A stretch of DNA of 64,000 bases from Tabrizicola soli (lineage in GTDB: Bacteria; Pseudomonadota; Alphaproteobacteria; Rhodobacterales; Rhodobacteraceae): assembly GCF_015999335.1 (NCBI RefSeq), contig NZ_JAEACP010000004.1:62001-126000 (forward strand), given 5' to 3'. Positions 47,301-55,522 of the stretch are shown here, piece by piece (the first letter of the stretch is position 1; each line of letters opens with the position of its first letter). The position numbers and the translations under genes were made by a program. The notes under the pieces are model-generated. The model was not told where the DNA came from. It was given only the letters and a program-made list of their open reading frames with translations, and did not search any database.

Positions 47301-49151
47301 ATGATCAACCCGCTTCCATTGACCGTTCCACTTCTCTGGCGGGAGACCGCGACGTCCTTTACGTCGCGCTTGGCGGCCCGGAACGGGTTGTCGGCCCCGG
47401 ACTTTTGTCAGGATTTCGGTATTACCTTTCGGGGGGTCGTTGATAGAGATCCTCTTACGCTACGCGTGATCGCAGACCTCGGCGGTGTTGATCAGGATGA
47501 ACTCGCCGCCTGGTCCCCGGCATCTGTCGGTGAGCGGCGCCTGAACCTCCGGGGGCATATCTTTCTCGGGAAAACACTCCGCAACCCGGAGACCCGAGGC
47601 TGCCCGGTGTGCTTGCGTGAGGATGCCCAGAATTCTGGGCTTCCACCGGAACAGTCGATGGGCCTGCGTGGACACTGGAGTGTGCCGCATGTCGCGACCT
47701 GCGTGCGGCACGACCACCCCCTGGTTTTCCTATACCGTGATCCCCATGCGACCGCGCGATACGACAACGCACAGCACTTGGCGTCGCTGAGCACCGCGAT
47801 CTTGAACGGGAACCTGGATAGGCCTCGGGAACATCCAACCTCCTTCGAGGACTGGCTGGAAGACAGGCTGTCAGACGGTCCGGGGTCAGACTGGCTATCG
47901 GGCCATCCGCTGCACGCCGCATCGGTCTTTTGTCGGCTTCTGGGGATCGCCCTCCTGCGGTTGGACGGTCTCAGGCTGGACCATATCGCCGTGGAGTCCC
48001 GACACGCCCTGTATGCTCAGGGGTTTGAAGTCGCCCAGGGGGGCGAGGAGGCTGTCCGGCGTGCACTCGTTCGCCTTCAAAACCTGGTCGAAACCCCACA
48101 GGACGGCCCGAAAAAGATCTTCCCCGCCCTCTATGACCGGCTGTCGCATGATTACGCGGACAACCCGGACTACGCGGCGTTCCGGCGCATCCTTCGGGAT
48201 CACATGGCGTCCAGCTGGCCCCTCGGGCCAGGTGACGAACTGCTGGGGGAACCGGTTCACGAGCGACGCCTGCACTCTGTGACGACAGCGGCCCAAGAAA
48301 CCGGCGTCGATCCCCGGCGGCTGCGGAAGCTTCTGGTCGCCTCAGGCCTTCTGGCCGAGGACTGCGCGCTACCGGACTCCTGGGCGGTATTCGACGCGGC
48401 GGAGGCTGAACCCGTGCTGCGCGACCTGACGGTCCTGGTTCCGGCCAAGGAGTTCCGGGACATCATCGGCGCGTCCCGGTCCCAATTCGACCTACTGGTT
48501 GCAGACGGGGTCCTCGTCCCGGCGCTTGAAACGTCGGAGACGAAATCCGTATGGGATCCCCGGACCGGGACCGCGTTCCTGACCGGACTGTTGCGGGGCG
48601 CTGTTCAGCTCCGTCAGCCCCAGCACAGCTGGGAACACATCTCGAAATCCGCGCAGCGGCTCAAGATCGGCCCCGGCGTCATCATCCAGGCGATCATGGA
48701 CGGGCGGCTGCACCGGATCGGAAACCTTGAGGGCCGGACCGGTTATGCAGCCGTCTTCGTCGATCACGACGAAGCCGCCCGGCTGTTCGGAAGTGAAGCG
48801 CCCCCGGGGCATAGCATCGAGACCTTCGCGAAGTCTGTAGGTTCCGGTCCGCCGATCGGCCTGCGTCGACTGATCTTGGATGGGCACACGCCCGCGACCC
48901 GGGCTATCAACCCCCGGACGAAATCCGAACAGTTCTACATCACGCCCGCTGACGCAGAAGCGTTTCACGCGAAGTTTCTCACGCCCCGCACCATGGCGAA
49001 CGCCTATCGCAGGAGCTGGCAGAGCCTGCGGGTGGAACTGGAGCGGCACGGGATTATGCCGTTCAGGAGCGGCGAACGCGACTATGGACGAATATTTCTC
49101 CGTACCGACGTCGAACGATATATTAAGAGCGTAACTGAAATGGGAACATAA
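47301..49151 (+). CDS. tniQ: TniQ/TnsD-family target-selection protein of the transposon (TniQ2)
   Basis: A 616-aa protein from the ATG at 47301, which matches the N-terminus of TniQ1; the TTG at 47259 would add 14 residues but has its purine run too close. Zinc pairs CPVC (~105) and CVRH (~140) follow the TniQ pattern. It is full-length and collinear with TniQ1. It sits near the right end and away from tnsABC, transcribed toward nrdJ. As the only tniQ inside the element it should choose the target; the placement of the element beside the nrdJ 3' end suggests that sequence. Confidence 0.85.
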   Translation: MINPLPLTVPLLWRETATSFTSRLAARNGLSAPDFCQDFGITFRGVVDRDPLTLRVIADLGGVDQDELAAWSPASVGERRLNLRGHIFLGKTLRNPETRGCPVCLREDAQNSGLPPEQSMGLRGHWSVPHVATCVRHDHPLVFLYRDPHATARYDNAQHLASLSTAILNGNLDRPREHPTSFEDWLEDRLSDGPGSDWLSGHPLHAASVFCRLLGIALLRLDGLRLDHIAVESRHALYAQGFEVAQGGEEAVRRALVRLQNLVETPQDGPKKIFPALYDRLSHDYADNPDYAAFRRILRDHMASSWPLGPGDELLGEPVHERRLHSVTTAAQETGVDPRRLRKLLVASGLLAEDCALPDSWAVFDAAEAEPVLRDLTVLVPAKEFRDIIGASRSQFDLLVADGVLVPALETSETKSVWDPRTGTAFLTGLLRGAVQLRQPQHSWEHISKSAQRLKIGPGVIIQAIMDGRLHRIGNLEGRTGYAAVFVDHDEAARLFGSEAPPGHSIETFAKSVGSGPPIGLRRLILDGHTPATRAINPRTKSEQFYITPADAEAFHAKFLTPRTMANAYRRSWQSLRVELERHGIMPFRSGERDYGRIFLRTDVERYIKSVTEMGT

Positions 49152-49199
49152 GCTGGCGCGATTGTACACGGCTCGCCTATCAACTCACGCGGCTCTGTA

Positions 49200-49793
49200 T
49201 CAACTGTTCACTCTGTGAATTCTCTCCACTAGGAAATACAGGCCGAAAAGCGTAACCAAAATTAACCGAAAAAACAAAAAACTCAGAACAAAAGTATATA
49301 GGGACTTTAGGGATAGAGTAATCAAAAAGCCCGACGCAGGTCGGTCAATCGCTCTAATGATATAGTTTACGTTGGGCGCGATAATTTCACCACTCACGCT
49401 CAAAAGAATCAAAAGAAGAGAGGTGACCGTCAGGTAGGAGAATAAGTGACATAAGAATACACGATGAGAAAGTGAAACTAGAGACGTATCGTCGCCCGTT
49501 CTGACCTTCAGCGTCGGGGAGGGACTAGGCATGGTTTCATCAAGCTCAGCGCGTTGAAATGTGGCGACCGCTGCAAGCGCTGCGATGAAGAAACCCGGGA
49601 GTAGGCTAGTAATTCTGAACACATAATCAGACAGTCCGGTTTCGCCTGTCAAAGGCGGACTAACCGGCAATAAAAAGTAACCGATCACCGCCAATGCTGC
49701 CAGCGCTGCTGGCATCCGCCTATTGATGAGGCTCAGCGTGGGGTGCGTGATCGACCCAAACGCGAACCCACGTGTTATTTGATACCAGAACAT
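49200..49793 (-). CDS. Hypothetical membrane protein, about four TM segments
   Basis: A 197-aa protein with hydrophobic stretches at about 29-45, 60-80, 112-135 and 155-190. No catalytic motif seen. AT-rich compared with the rest of the element. It starts 6 bp after the stop of the 324-aa gene upstream, so the two form a pair. A cytosolic sensor plus membrane effector is a common plan for abortive-infection systems; this is an inference from layout only. Confidence 0.7.
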   Translation of the reverse strand: MFWYQITRGFAFGSITHPTLSLINRRMPAALAALAVIGYFLLPVSPPLTGETGLSDYVFRITSLLPGFFIAALAAVATFQRAELDETMPSPSPTLKVRTGDDTSLVSLSHRVFLCHLFSYLTVTSLLLILLSVSGEIIAPNVNYIIRAIDRPASGFLITLSLKSLYTFVLSFLFFRLILVTLFGLYFLVERIHRVNS

Positions 49794-49799
49794 CGCAAC

Positions 49800-50774
49800 T
49801 TAAACATCCCTTACTGACTTTAGTTTCGTGTTCATCATGTCCGCTAAGTGACGAACGAGGCTTGCAGAGGACTGAGCCAAGGGCGGATTGATGCCCGTCA
49901 CTCGATAACACTTCACGTAGAGCTGTTGTGTAGGTGTACCTGTATCAACGTCGATCTCGACTGTTCGGGCCTTTTTATCAGGGTCGATAAAGCGGATTTT
50001 TGCAGTCGGATAGTCGATCTTCATGCGCTGGAGAGGTTTGAGGATATTTGACCATCGGCCACCTGCGGGTAAGGACTTATCAACGCTCAGCTTGAGTATT
50101 TGAGCTTCCTCACGTATGTATGCCGACCCCCCCAGTGGAGTCTTCGTCTTGTGTTTTAAAAGTTCGATCCCGCCCACAACACCATTCTCCAAATCACTAA
50201 CAAAATCTTCAGACAGGTGTCCTTGCAGTTCAACAGTTGGAACAAATGAGTTCATTTTCGGGCTTCCGTCTTTCCGAGCGCCTCCAGGATCGGCGTATTG
50301 GAACACAGTTTTGTCAGTCCGACACTTTTCTCGAATAACTCTATTTAACGTTGACTGAATAACAAGATGCCCTATTCGAGGTACGCCCTCAACAAGTGTA
50401 AGGTAGGTATCAGGTTTACCTTTTTCCTGCTTAAGGGACATCACAACATGAGCTGCGACATCTCCACCTTCATCAGGCGTTTTTTTAGCGATCCTTAGGT
50501 TTCCCGTATCAATATTTCCATACGCAGCTTCAGCTGCCGACAGGTCTGATCGACGAATTAACAACTCTACAGTTTCATCGGCAGCATCGTACTTTACGTC
50601 GCCAATACGATAAACCACGCTGCCTTTCTCGAGGGTGTGCTTCGCCTGCCCAACTGCGAAAGCGCCATTCCACACCGAGAGTAGATCTCTCAAATGTGGT
50701 ATGTGCGCATGCTTGGCGGCCTTCTTTATTCGAAGGTCGTAGAAATAGATATGACGCTCGTTATTCTTCATCAA
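49800..50774 (-). CDS. Hypothetical cytosolic protein (324 aa), partner of the membrane protein
   Basis: Starts MMKNNERHIYFYDLRIK and is mostly beta/alpha with no membrane segment. No family recognised. A conserved-looking RHIYFYDLRI start and a C-terminal block with QLYVKCYRVTG suggest a compact domain. Low GC. It begins the last operon before the right transposon end and is read into the element. Confidence 0.7.
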   Translation of the reverse strand: MMKNNERHIYFYDLRIKKAAKHAHIPHLRDLLSVWNGAFAVGQAKHTLEKGSVVYRIGDVKYDAADETVELLIRRSDLSAAEAAYGNIDTGNLRIAKKTPDEGGDVAAHVVMSLKQEKGKPDTYLTLVEGVPRIGHLVIQSTLNRVIREKCRTDKTVFQYADPGGARKDGSPKMNSFVPTVELQGHLSEDFVSDLENGVVGGIELLKHKTKTPLGGSAYIREEAQILKLSVDKSLPAGGRWSNILKPLQRMKIDYPTAKIRFIDPDKKARTVEIDVDTGTPTQQLYVKCYRVTGINPPLAQSSASLVRHLADMMNTKLKSVRDV

Positions 50775-50911
50775 CCCTTCCTCAATTCAATTCGCCAAGT
50801 CTTGAATTGTACTACAATGCAGGTTTATCCACCTACAAGCGATCAGGTCAGTCTCGGTTGTACTATGCCGATTTTCACGCTGCGTGACGATCGAAACCTC
50901 TTGACAAGCTT
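50775..50911. other. Right-end spacer of the transposon
   Basis: AT-rich DNA between the last cargo gene and the right-end sites. It should hold the promoter of the two-gene module. No further copy of the end site was found in it. Confidence 0.4.
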
Positions 50912-50928
50912 TGCGTAGGCTTATGGTT
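50912..50928 (-). repeat. TnsB-type end site R2
   Basis: Reverse strand AACCATAAGCCTACGCA, 22 bp inward of R1 in the same orientation, opposite to L1-L3. Confidence 0.7.
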
Positions 50929-50933
50929 TCGCC

Positions 50934-50950
50934 TGCGCACGGTTATGGTT
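50934..50950 (-). repeat. TnsB-type end site R1
   Basis: Reverse strand AACCATAACCGTGCGCA, one mismatch to L1. Outside it the next bases still share ACCGA with the left end, then similarity stops. Confidence 0.75.
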
Positions 50951-50959
50951 TTTCTCGGT

Positions 50960-50964
50960 GACCG
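50960..50964. repeat. Possible target-site duplication, right copy (GACCG)
   Basis: Same five bases as directly outside the left end (19521-19525). It lies 11 bp from the last base of the nrdJ gene. Confidence 0.4.
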
Positions 50965-50974
50965 CGGCTCACCC

Positions 50975-53245
50975 TCACCCGCACTTCGAATGGCCACAGG
51001 ACCCGCAGGTGAGGCAGCCCTCCACCATCCGCAGGTCATGCGAGCCACAGGCCGGGCAGGACTTGCCGCGCGGGGCCTCGCCCACCCGCAGCACCTCGGC
51101 CTTGGGGTCGGATTTCAGCCCCAGCCCCTCGCCCTCGATGAAGCCGATGTCGATCAGGTGGCGCTCGATCACCCCGCCGATGGCGGCAAGGATGGACGGG
51201 ATGTAGCGCCCCTCCATCCAGGCCCCGCCGCGTGGGTCGAAGACGGCCTTCAGCTCCTCCACGACGAAAGAGATATCCCCGCCCCGCCGGAACACCGCGC
51301 TGATCATCCGGGTCAGGGCCACGGTCCAGGCGAAATGCTCCATGTTCTTCGAGTTGATGAACACCTCGAAAGGCCGCCGGTGGCCCGCGATCACGATGTC
51401 GTTGATGGTAATGTAGAGCGCGTGTTCCGAGCCCGGCCATTTCACCTTGTAGGTCTGCCCCTCCAGCGCCGCCGGGCGGTCCAGGGGTTCCGAGAGATAC
51501 ACCACCTCGCCGCCCGTCACCGGCTGGGCGGCGACCGGGGCGGTCTCCTTCTCCGACACGGTCAGCACCGAGCCGGTGACGTCATTGGGCCGATAGGTCG
51601 TACAGCCTTTGCAGCCCTGGTCCCAGGCGGCCATGTAGACCTCCTTGAAATCGTCGAAGCTGATGTCCGCCGGGCAGTTGATCGTCTTGGAGATCGACGA
51701 ATCCACCCATTTCTGCGCCGCCGCCTGCATCCGCACATGGTCGAGCGGCGGCAGGGTCTGGGCGTTCACGAAATGCTCCGGCAGCGGCGCATCGCCGTGC
51801 TTCTCCCGCCAGAGGCGGACGGCGTAGTCGACGACCTCCTCCTCGGTCCGGCTGCCGTCCTTCTGCAGCACCTTGCGGGTATAGGCATAGGCGAAGACCG
51901 GCTCGATCCCGGAACTGACGTTGCCCGCATAAAGCGAGATCGTCCCGGTAGGTGCCACCGAGGTCAAAAGCGCGTTGCGGATGCCATGCCTGGAGACGGC
52001 CTCGCGGACATCCTTGTCCATCTGCTGCATATTGCCCGAAGCAAGGAATCCCTCGGCATCGAACAAGGGGAAGGCCCCCTTCTCCCTCGCCAGATCAACG
52101 CTTGCGAGGTAGGCCGCCCGCGCGATGGCGTGCATCCAGATCCCGGTGGCCTTCGCGGCCTCTTCCGACCCATAGCGCAGCCCGACCATCAGGAGGGCAT
52201 CGGCCAGCCCCGTGACCCCCAGCCCGATCCGCCGCTTGGCCTGCGCCTCGGCCGCCTGCTCCGGCAGCGGGAAGCGGCTGGCGTCCACCACGTTATCCAT
52301 CGCCCGCACCGCGACCCGCACCAGATGGTCCAGCGCCTTCATGTCCATCGCGGCATGGGCGTCGAAAGCATCCTTCACCAGCGTCGGCAGGTTGATCGAG
52401 CCCAGGAGGCAGGCGCCATAGGGCGGCAGGGGCTGCTCGCCGCAGGGGTTGGTGGCCGCGATCGTCTCGACATAGTTGAGGTTGTTCATCGCGTTGATGC
52501 GGTCGATGAAGATCACCCCCGGCTCGGCGAAATCGAAGGTGGAGCGCATGATCCGGTTCCACAGGTCTCGCGCCTCGACGGTCTTGTAGACCCGGCCCGC
52601 GAAGACCAGTTCCCACGGACCGTCGGCCTTGACCGCCGCCATGAAGGCATCCGTGACCAGCACCGACAGGTTGAACATGCGCAGCCGCGCCGGGTCCTGT
52701 TTCGCCTCGATGAAGGCCTCGATGTCGGGGTGATCGCAGCGCATCGTCGCCATCATCGCGCCGCGACGGCTACCCGCCGACATGATCGTCCGGCACATCG
52801 CATCCCAGACGTCCATGAACGACAGGGGCCCCGAGGCATCCGCCGCCACCCCGGCCACCGGCGCCCCGCGCGGGCGGATGGTGCTGAAATCATAGCCGAT
52901 CCCACCGCCCTGCTGCATGGTCAGCGCGGCTTCCTTCAGGCTGTCGAAGATCCCCGCCATCGTGTCCGGGATCGTGCCCATGACGAAGCAGTTGAACAGC
53001 GTGACCGCCCGCCCCGTCCCCGCCCCCGCCGTGATCCGCCCGGCCGGCAGGAAGCGGAACCCCTCCAGCGCCGTGTAGAATTCCTCCTCCCACTTCGCCG
53101 GGTCCGTCTCCACCTCTGCCAGCGCCCGCGCGATCCGCCGCCAGGTATCCTCGACCGAACCGTCGATGGGCGTGCCGTCCGCCTCCTTGAAGCGGTACTT
53201 CATGTCCCAGATGGCTTCGGCGATGGGGGCTTGGAATCGCGACAT
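50975..53245 (-). CDS. nrdJ: Adenosylcobalamin-dependent ribonucleotide reductase (class II)
   Basis: A 756-aa enzyme that reduces ribonucleotides to deoxyribonucleotides with a radical formed from vitamin B12. NPCGEQPLPPYGACLLGSIN is the active-site segment, and the cysteine-rich C-terminus (CPACG, CGSCGHSKCG) re-reduces the active site. The start is the ATG at 53245 (MSRFQAPIAEA); the open frame to 53320 is not conserved. The C-terminus is complete, so the transposon 16 bp past the stop has not damaged it. An inverted repeat 20 bp upstream of the start may be its operator. Confidence 0.93.
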   Translation of the reverse strand: MSRFQAPIAEAIWDMKYRFKEADGTPIDGSVEDTWRRIARALAEVETDPAKWEEEFYTALEGFRFLPAGRITAGAGTGRAVTLFNCFVMGTIPDTMAGIFDSLKEAALTMQQGGGIGYDFSTIRPRGAPVAGVAADASGPLSFMDVWDAMCRTIMSAGSRRGAMMATMRCDHPDIEAFIEAKQDPARLRMFNLSVLVTDAFMAAVKADGPWELVFAGRVYKTVEARDLWNRIMRSTFDFAEPGVIFIDRINAMNNLNYVETIAATNPCGEQPLPPYGACLLGSINLPTLVKDAFDAHAAMDMKALDHLVRVAVRAMDNVVDASRFPLPEQAAEAQAKRRIGLGVTGLADALLMVGLRYGSEEAAKATGIWMHAIARAAYLASVDLAREKGAFPLFDAEGFLASGNMQQMDKDVREAVSRHGIRNALLTSVAPTGTISLYAGNVSSGIEPVFAYAYTRKVLQKDGSRTEEEVVDYAVRLWREKHGDAPLPEHFVNAQTLPPLDHVRMQAAAQKWVDSSISKTINCPADISFDDFKEVYMAAWDQGCKGCTTYRPNDVTGSVLTVSEKETAPVAAQPVTGGEVVYLSEPLDRPAALEGQTYKVKWPGSEHALYITINDIVIAGHRRPFEVFINSKNMEHFAWTVALTRMISAVFRRGGDISFVVEELKAVFDPRGGAWMEGRYIPSILAAIGGVIERHLIDIGFIEGEGLGLKSDPKAEVLRVGEAPRGKSCPACGSHDLRMVEGCLTCGSCGHSKCG

Positions 53246-53264
53246 GCGGCGACGGGTCCTTGAA

Positions 53265-53294
53265 CTTGTGGATAAGTCGGGGCGAACCCACAAG
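53265..53294. promoter_or_regulatory. Operator candidate between nrdJ and the DUF1489 gene
   Basis: CTTGTGG-N16-CCACAAG, 20 bp upstream of the nrdJ start. NrdR, the usual repressor of reductase genes, binds paired sites at such places, but this is not a clear match to its consensus. Confidence 0.4.
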
Positions 53295-53355
53295 ATACGC
53301 CTCTCCCCCCGGCGGGTCAACTTGCACCCGGCCCGCCAGCGGCTATCTTTGGCGC

Positions 53356-53778
53356 ATGATCAACATCCTCAAACTCTGCGTCGGCGCCGACTCGGTCGAG
53401 GACCTGCTCGACTGGCAGCGCGCGCAACGCCCGCGCTGGCCCGAGGGCAAGGCGATCCACGTCACCCGCATGTGGCCCAGGCGCGAGGCCGAGGTGCTGG
53501 ACGGCGGCTCGCTCTACTGGGTGATCAAGGGCGTGATCCTGGCCCGCCAGCGCATCACCGACCTGCAGGAGGTGAACCTGGGCGACGGCATCCCGCGCTG
53601 CGCCCTGGTCCTCGACCAGGAGGTCATCCGCACCGAGGCCGCCCCCCGCCGCCCCTTCCAGGGCTGGCGCTACCTCGATCCGAAGGACAGCCCGCGCGAC
53701 CTGCCCAAGGGCCGCGCCAAGGACGACCCGCTGCCGCCGGACCTGGCCCGGGCCCTGGCGGAACTCGGCCTGCACTGA
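53356..53778 (+). CDS. DUF1489 family protein
   Basis: A 140-aa protein (MINILKLCVGADSVEDLLDWQ...) matching the alphaproteobacterial DUF1489 family in length and pattern (HVTRMWPRREAEVL, GSLYWVIKG). Function unknown. The ATG at 53356 is used because the family begins there. Divergent from nrdJ. Confidence 0.85.
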   Translation: MINILKLCVGADSVEDLLDWQRAQRPRWPEGKAIHVTRMWPRREAEVLDGGSLYWVIKGVILARQRITDLQEVNLGDGIPRCALVLDQEVIRTEAAPRRPFQGWRYLDPKDSPRDLPKGRAKDDPLPPDLARALAELGLH

Positions 53779-53802
53779 ACGACCCGGACAATTCGACTAA
53801 AA

Positions 53803-53823
53803 TTGTGCTTCCTCTTGGCACAA
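53803..53823. promoter_or_regulatory. Inverted repeat TTGTGC-N9-GCACAA
   Basis: Lies 73 bp before the EamA transporter start in an otherwise GC-rich gap. Could be an operator or an RNA hairpin; there is no T-run for a terminator. Confidence 0.3.
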
Positions 53824-53896
53824 ATACTCATCTTCACGGCCGGCCCCGAAGACCGCCCTCTGGCCCTGCCGCGCGAAACCCGCCACAACCGACGCC

Positions 53897-54754
53897 ATGC
53901 CCCGCCCGCTCCTCCTCGCCGCACCCGCCCTCTTCCTGCTCCTCTGGTCGGTCGGCTTCCCGATCGCCAAGATCGGCGTCCAGCATGCGGGACCCTTCAC
54001 CCTTCTGGCCCTGCGCTACGGCATCGCCGTCCTCGTCCTCCTTCCCCTTCTCCCGATCCTGAAACCGCAATTCCCCAAAGGCCGCGCCGCCTGGCACATC
54101 GCGGTGACCGGCTTCCTGATCCAGGTCGCCTATTTCGGCCTGTGCTACATCGCCTTCAAATCCGGCGTCTCGGCCGGAGGCGTCGCGATCATCGTCTGCC
54201 TGCAGCCGATCCTGGTCAGCCTGATCGCGCCCCGGATGGTCGGCGAAAGCGTCAGCCCCGCCCGCTGGCTCGGTCTCGCCCTCGGCCTGACCGGGGCGCT
54301 CACGGTGATCCTCGCCCGATCCGGCATCTCGCACGAACCACCGCTCGGCCTCCTCGCCGCCATCGGCGGCCTGGTCGGCATCACCGCCGCCACGCTGTAC
54401 GAAAAGCGCTTCGGGACCGACAGCCATCCGGTGCCCGCGAACCTGATCCAGTATGCCGTCGGCGCCGCCTTCACCCTGCCGCTGGCCTTTCTGGCCGAGG
54501 GGATGCAGGCCGACTGGACACCCGCGCTGTTCGGCACCCTCGCCTATCTGGTGCTCGGCAATTCGCTGGTCGCGATCACCCTCCTCCTCGCGATGATCCG
54601 CGCCGGAGAGGTCGCCCGCGTCTCGGCGCTGTTCTACCTCGTCCCGCCGCTCGCCGCGCTTTTCGCCTGGCCGATGCTGGGCGAGGCGATGCCGCCCCTC
54701 GCCTGGGCCGGCATGGCGCTGGCCGGGATCGGCGTCGCCCTGGCCCGCCGCTAG
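53897..54754 (+). CDS. DMT-superfamily (EamA) transporter
   Basis: A 285-aa inner-membrane protein with about ten hydrophobic segments in two EamA repeats (GGVAIIVCLQPILVSLIAPR and RVSALFYLVPPLAALFAWP occupy equal places in each half). The family exports amino acids and other metabolites. Substrate unknown. Stand-alone gene, closed by a long inverted repeat shared with hisG. Confidence 0.9.
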   Translation: MPRPLLLAAPALFLLLWSVGFPIAKIGVQHAGPFTLLALRYGIAVLVLLPLLPILKPQFPKGRAAWHIAVTGFLIQVAYFGLCYIAFKSGVSAGGVAIIVCLQPILVSLIAPRMVGESVSPARWLGLALGLTGALTVILARSGISHEPPLGLLAAIGGLVGITAATLYEKRFGTDSHPVPANLIQYAVGAAFTLPLAFLAEGMQADWTPALFGTLAYLVLGNSLVAITLLLAMIRAGEVARVSALFYLVPPLAALFAWPMLGEAMPPLAWAGMALAGIGVALARR

Positions 54755-54756
54755 GA

Positions 54757-54822
54757 CCGCTCCTCGTTCGACTTCGTCTCCTCGTCGCCTGCGAGGAGTG
54801 ACGAAGTCATCGACGAGCGGCC
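54757..54822. terminator. Bidirectional hairpin between the EamA gene and hisG
   Basis: An imperfect stem of about 28 bp: CCGCTCCTCGT...GACTTCGTC on the left pairs with GACGAAGTC...ACGAGCGG on the right. Between two convergent genes, it probably ends both transcripts. Confidence 0.55.
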
Positions 54823-54823
54823 G

Positions 54824-55522
54824 TCAGAAGGGCACGCCCGCAACCCCCAGCTTCGCCGCAAGCCGCGCATAGGCCGCAAGATCCGCCGCCGACCATTCCG
54901 CCATCCGGCTGGCCCAGAGCACCGCCTGGCTGGAATGGATCAGCCCGTCCGACAGGATGCGCAGGTGGTTCGCCCGCAGCGTCTCGCCCGAGGAGGTGAT
55001 GTCGGCGATCGCCTCCGCCGTTCCGTTCAGCACCGTCCCCTCGGTCGCGCCCTGGCTGTCGACCAGCTGGTAATCCGCCACCCCCTGCGCCTGCAGGAAA
55101 TCCCGGACCAGCCGGTGATACTTGGTCGCGATCCGCAACCGATGCCCATGCGCCTTGCGGAACCCCGCCGCAGCGGCGTCAAGGTCGTCCACCGTCTCGA
55201 CGTCGATCCAGACATTCGGCACCGCGATCACCAGGTCGGCCTGCCCGAAGCCCAGCCTCGCCACTTCGGCCACCTCGTCCGCGCCCAGCTGTTCCCGCAC
55301 GAGGTCCGAGCCCGTGACGCCCAGATGGATCCGCCCCGCCGCCAGTTCACGCGGGATCTCCCCCGCCGAGAGCAGCACCGGCACCACGCCCTCGACCCCC
55401 TCGACCACGCCGGAATACTCCCGGTCCGAGCCCGCGCGCCGCATCACCACGCCCCGCGCGCCGAACCAGTCGAAGCAGTCCTGCATCAGCCGCCCCTTGG
55501 ACGGCACGCCCACCCGGATCAT
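54824..55522 (-). CDS. hisG: ATP phosphoribosyltransferase catalytic subunit, short form
   Basis: A 232-aa protein starting MIRVGVPSKGRL, with the PRPP-binding region around VDSQGATEGTVLNG. It joins ATP and PRPP in the first step of histidine synthesis. The short form lacks the regulatory ACT domain and needs HisZ, encoded directly upstream with 4 bp overlap. Confidence 0.93.
   Translation of the reverse strand: MIRVGVPSKGRLMQDCFDWFGARGVVMRRAGSDREYSGVVEGVEGVVPVLLSAGEIPRELAAGRIHLGVTGSDLVREQLGADEVAEVARLGFGQADLVIAVPNVWIDVETVDDLDAAAAGFRKAHGHRLRIATKYHRLVRDFLQAQGVADYQLVDSQGATEGTVLNGTAEAIADITSSGETLRANHLRILSDGLIHSSQAVLWASRMAEWSAADLAAYARLAAKLGVAGVPF

Larger units (their letters stand above)
19526..50959. 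mobile_element. Tn7-like transposon carrying defence cargo, inserted next to nrdJ
   Basis: The ends are inferred from inverted 17-bp sites at 19535-19551 and 50934-50950 (16 of 17 identical) and from matching outer bases (ACCGA at 19526, TCGGT ending at 50959). Inside are tnsA, tnsB, tnsC and one tniQ plus about 23 kb of cargo. The right end is 16 bp from the nrdJ stop codon. The canonical TGT...ACA termini of Tn7 are not present at these positions, so the outermost bases are uncertain by some base pairs. Genes from 25739 to 49151 share a GGTCCG/CCGGTC-rich codon style that differs from the flanks; several others (28567-29829, 49200-50774) are clearly more AT-rich, suggesting several sources. 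Confidence 0.8.

Noticed and set aside
19526-50959. CRISPR-associated transposon
   Set aside because: No cas genes and no repeat-spacer array seen; two long TniQ proteins point to TnsD-like target choice.
50994-51000. ACA trinucleotide as the canonical right terminus
   Set aside because: It lies inside the nrdJ coding sequence, whose conserved cysteine tail is intact, so the element must end before it.
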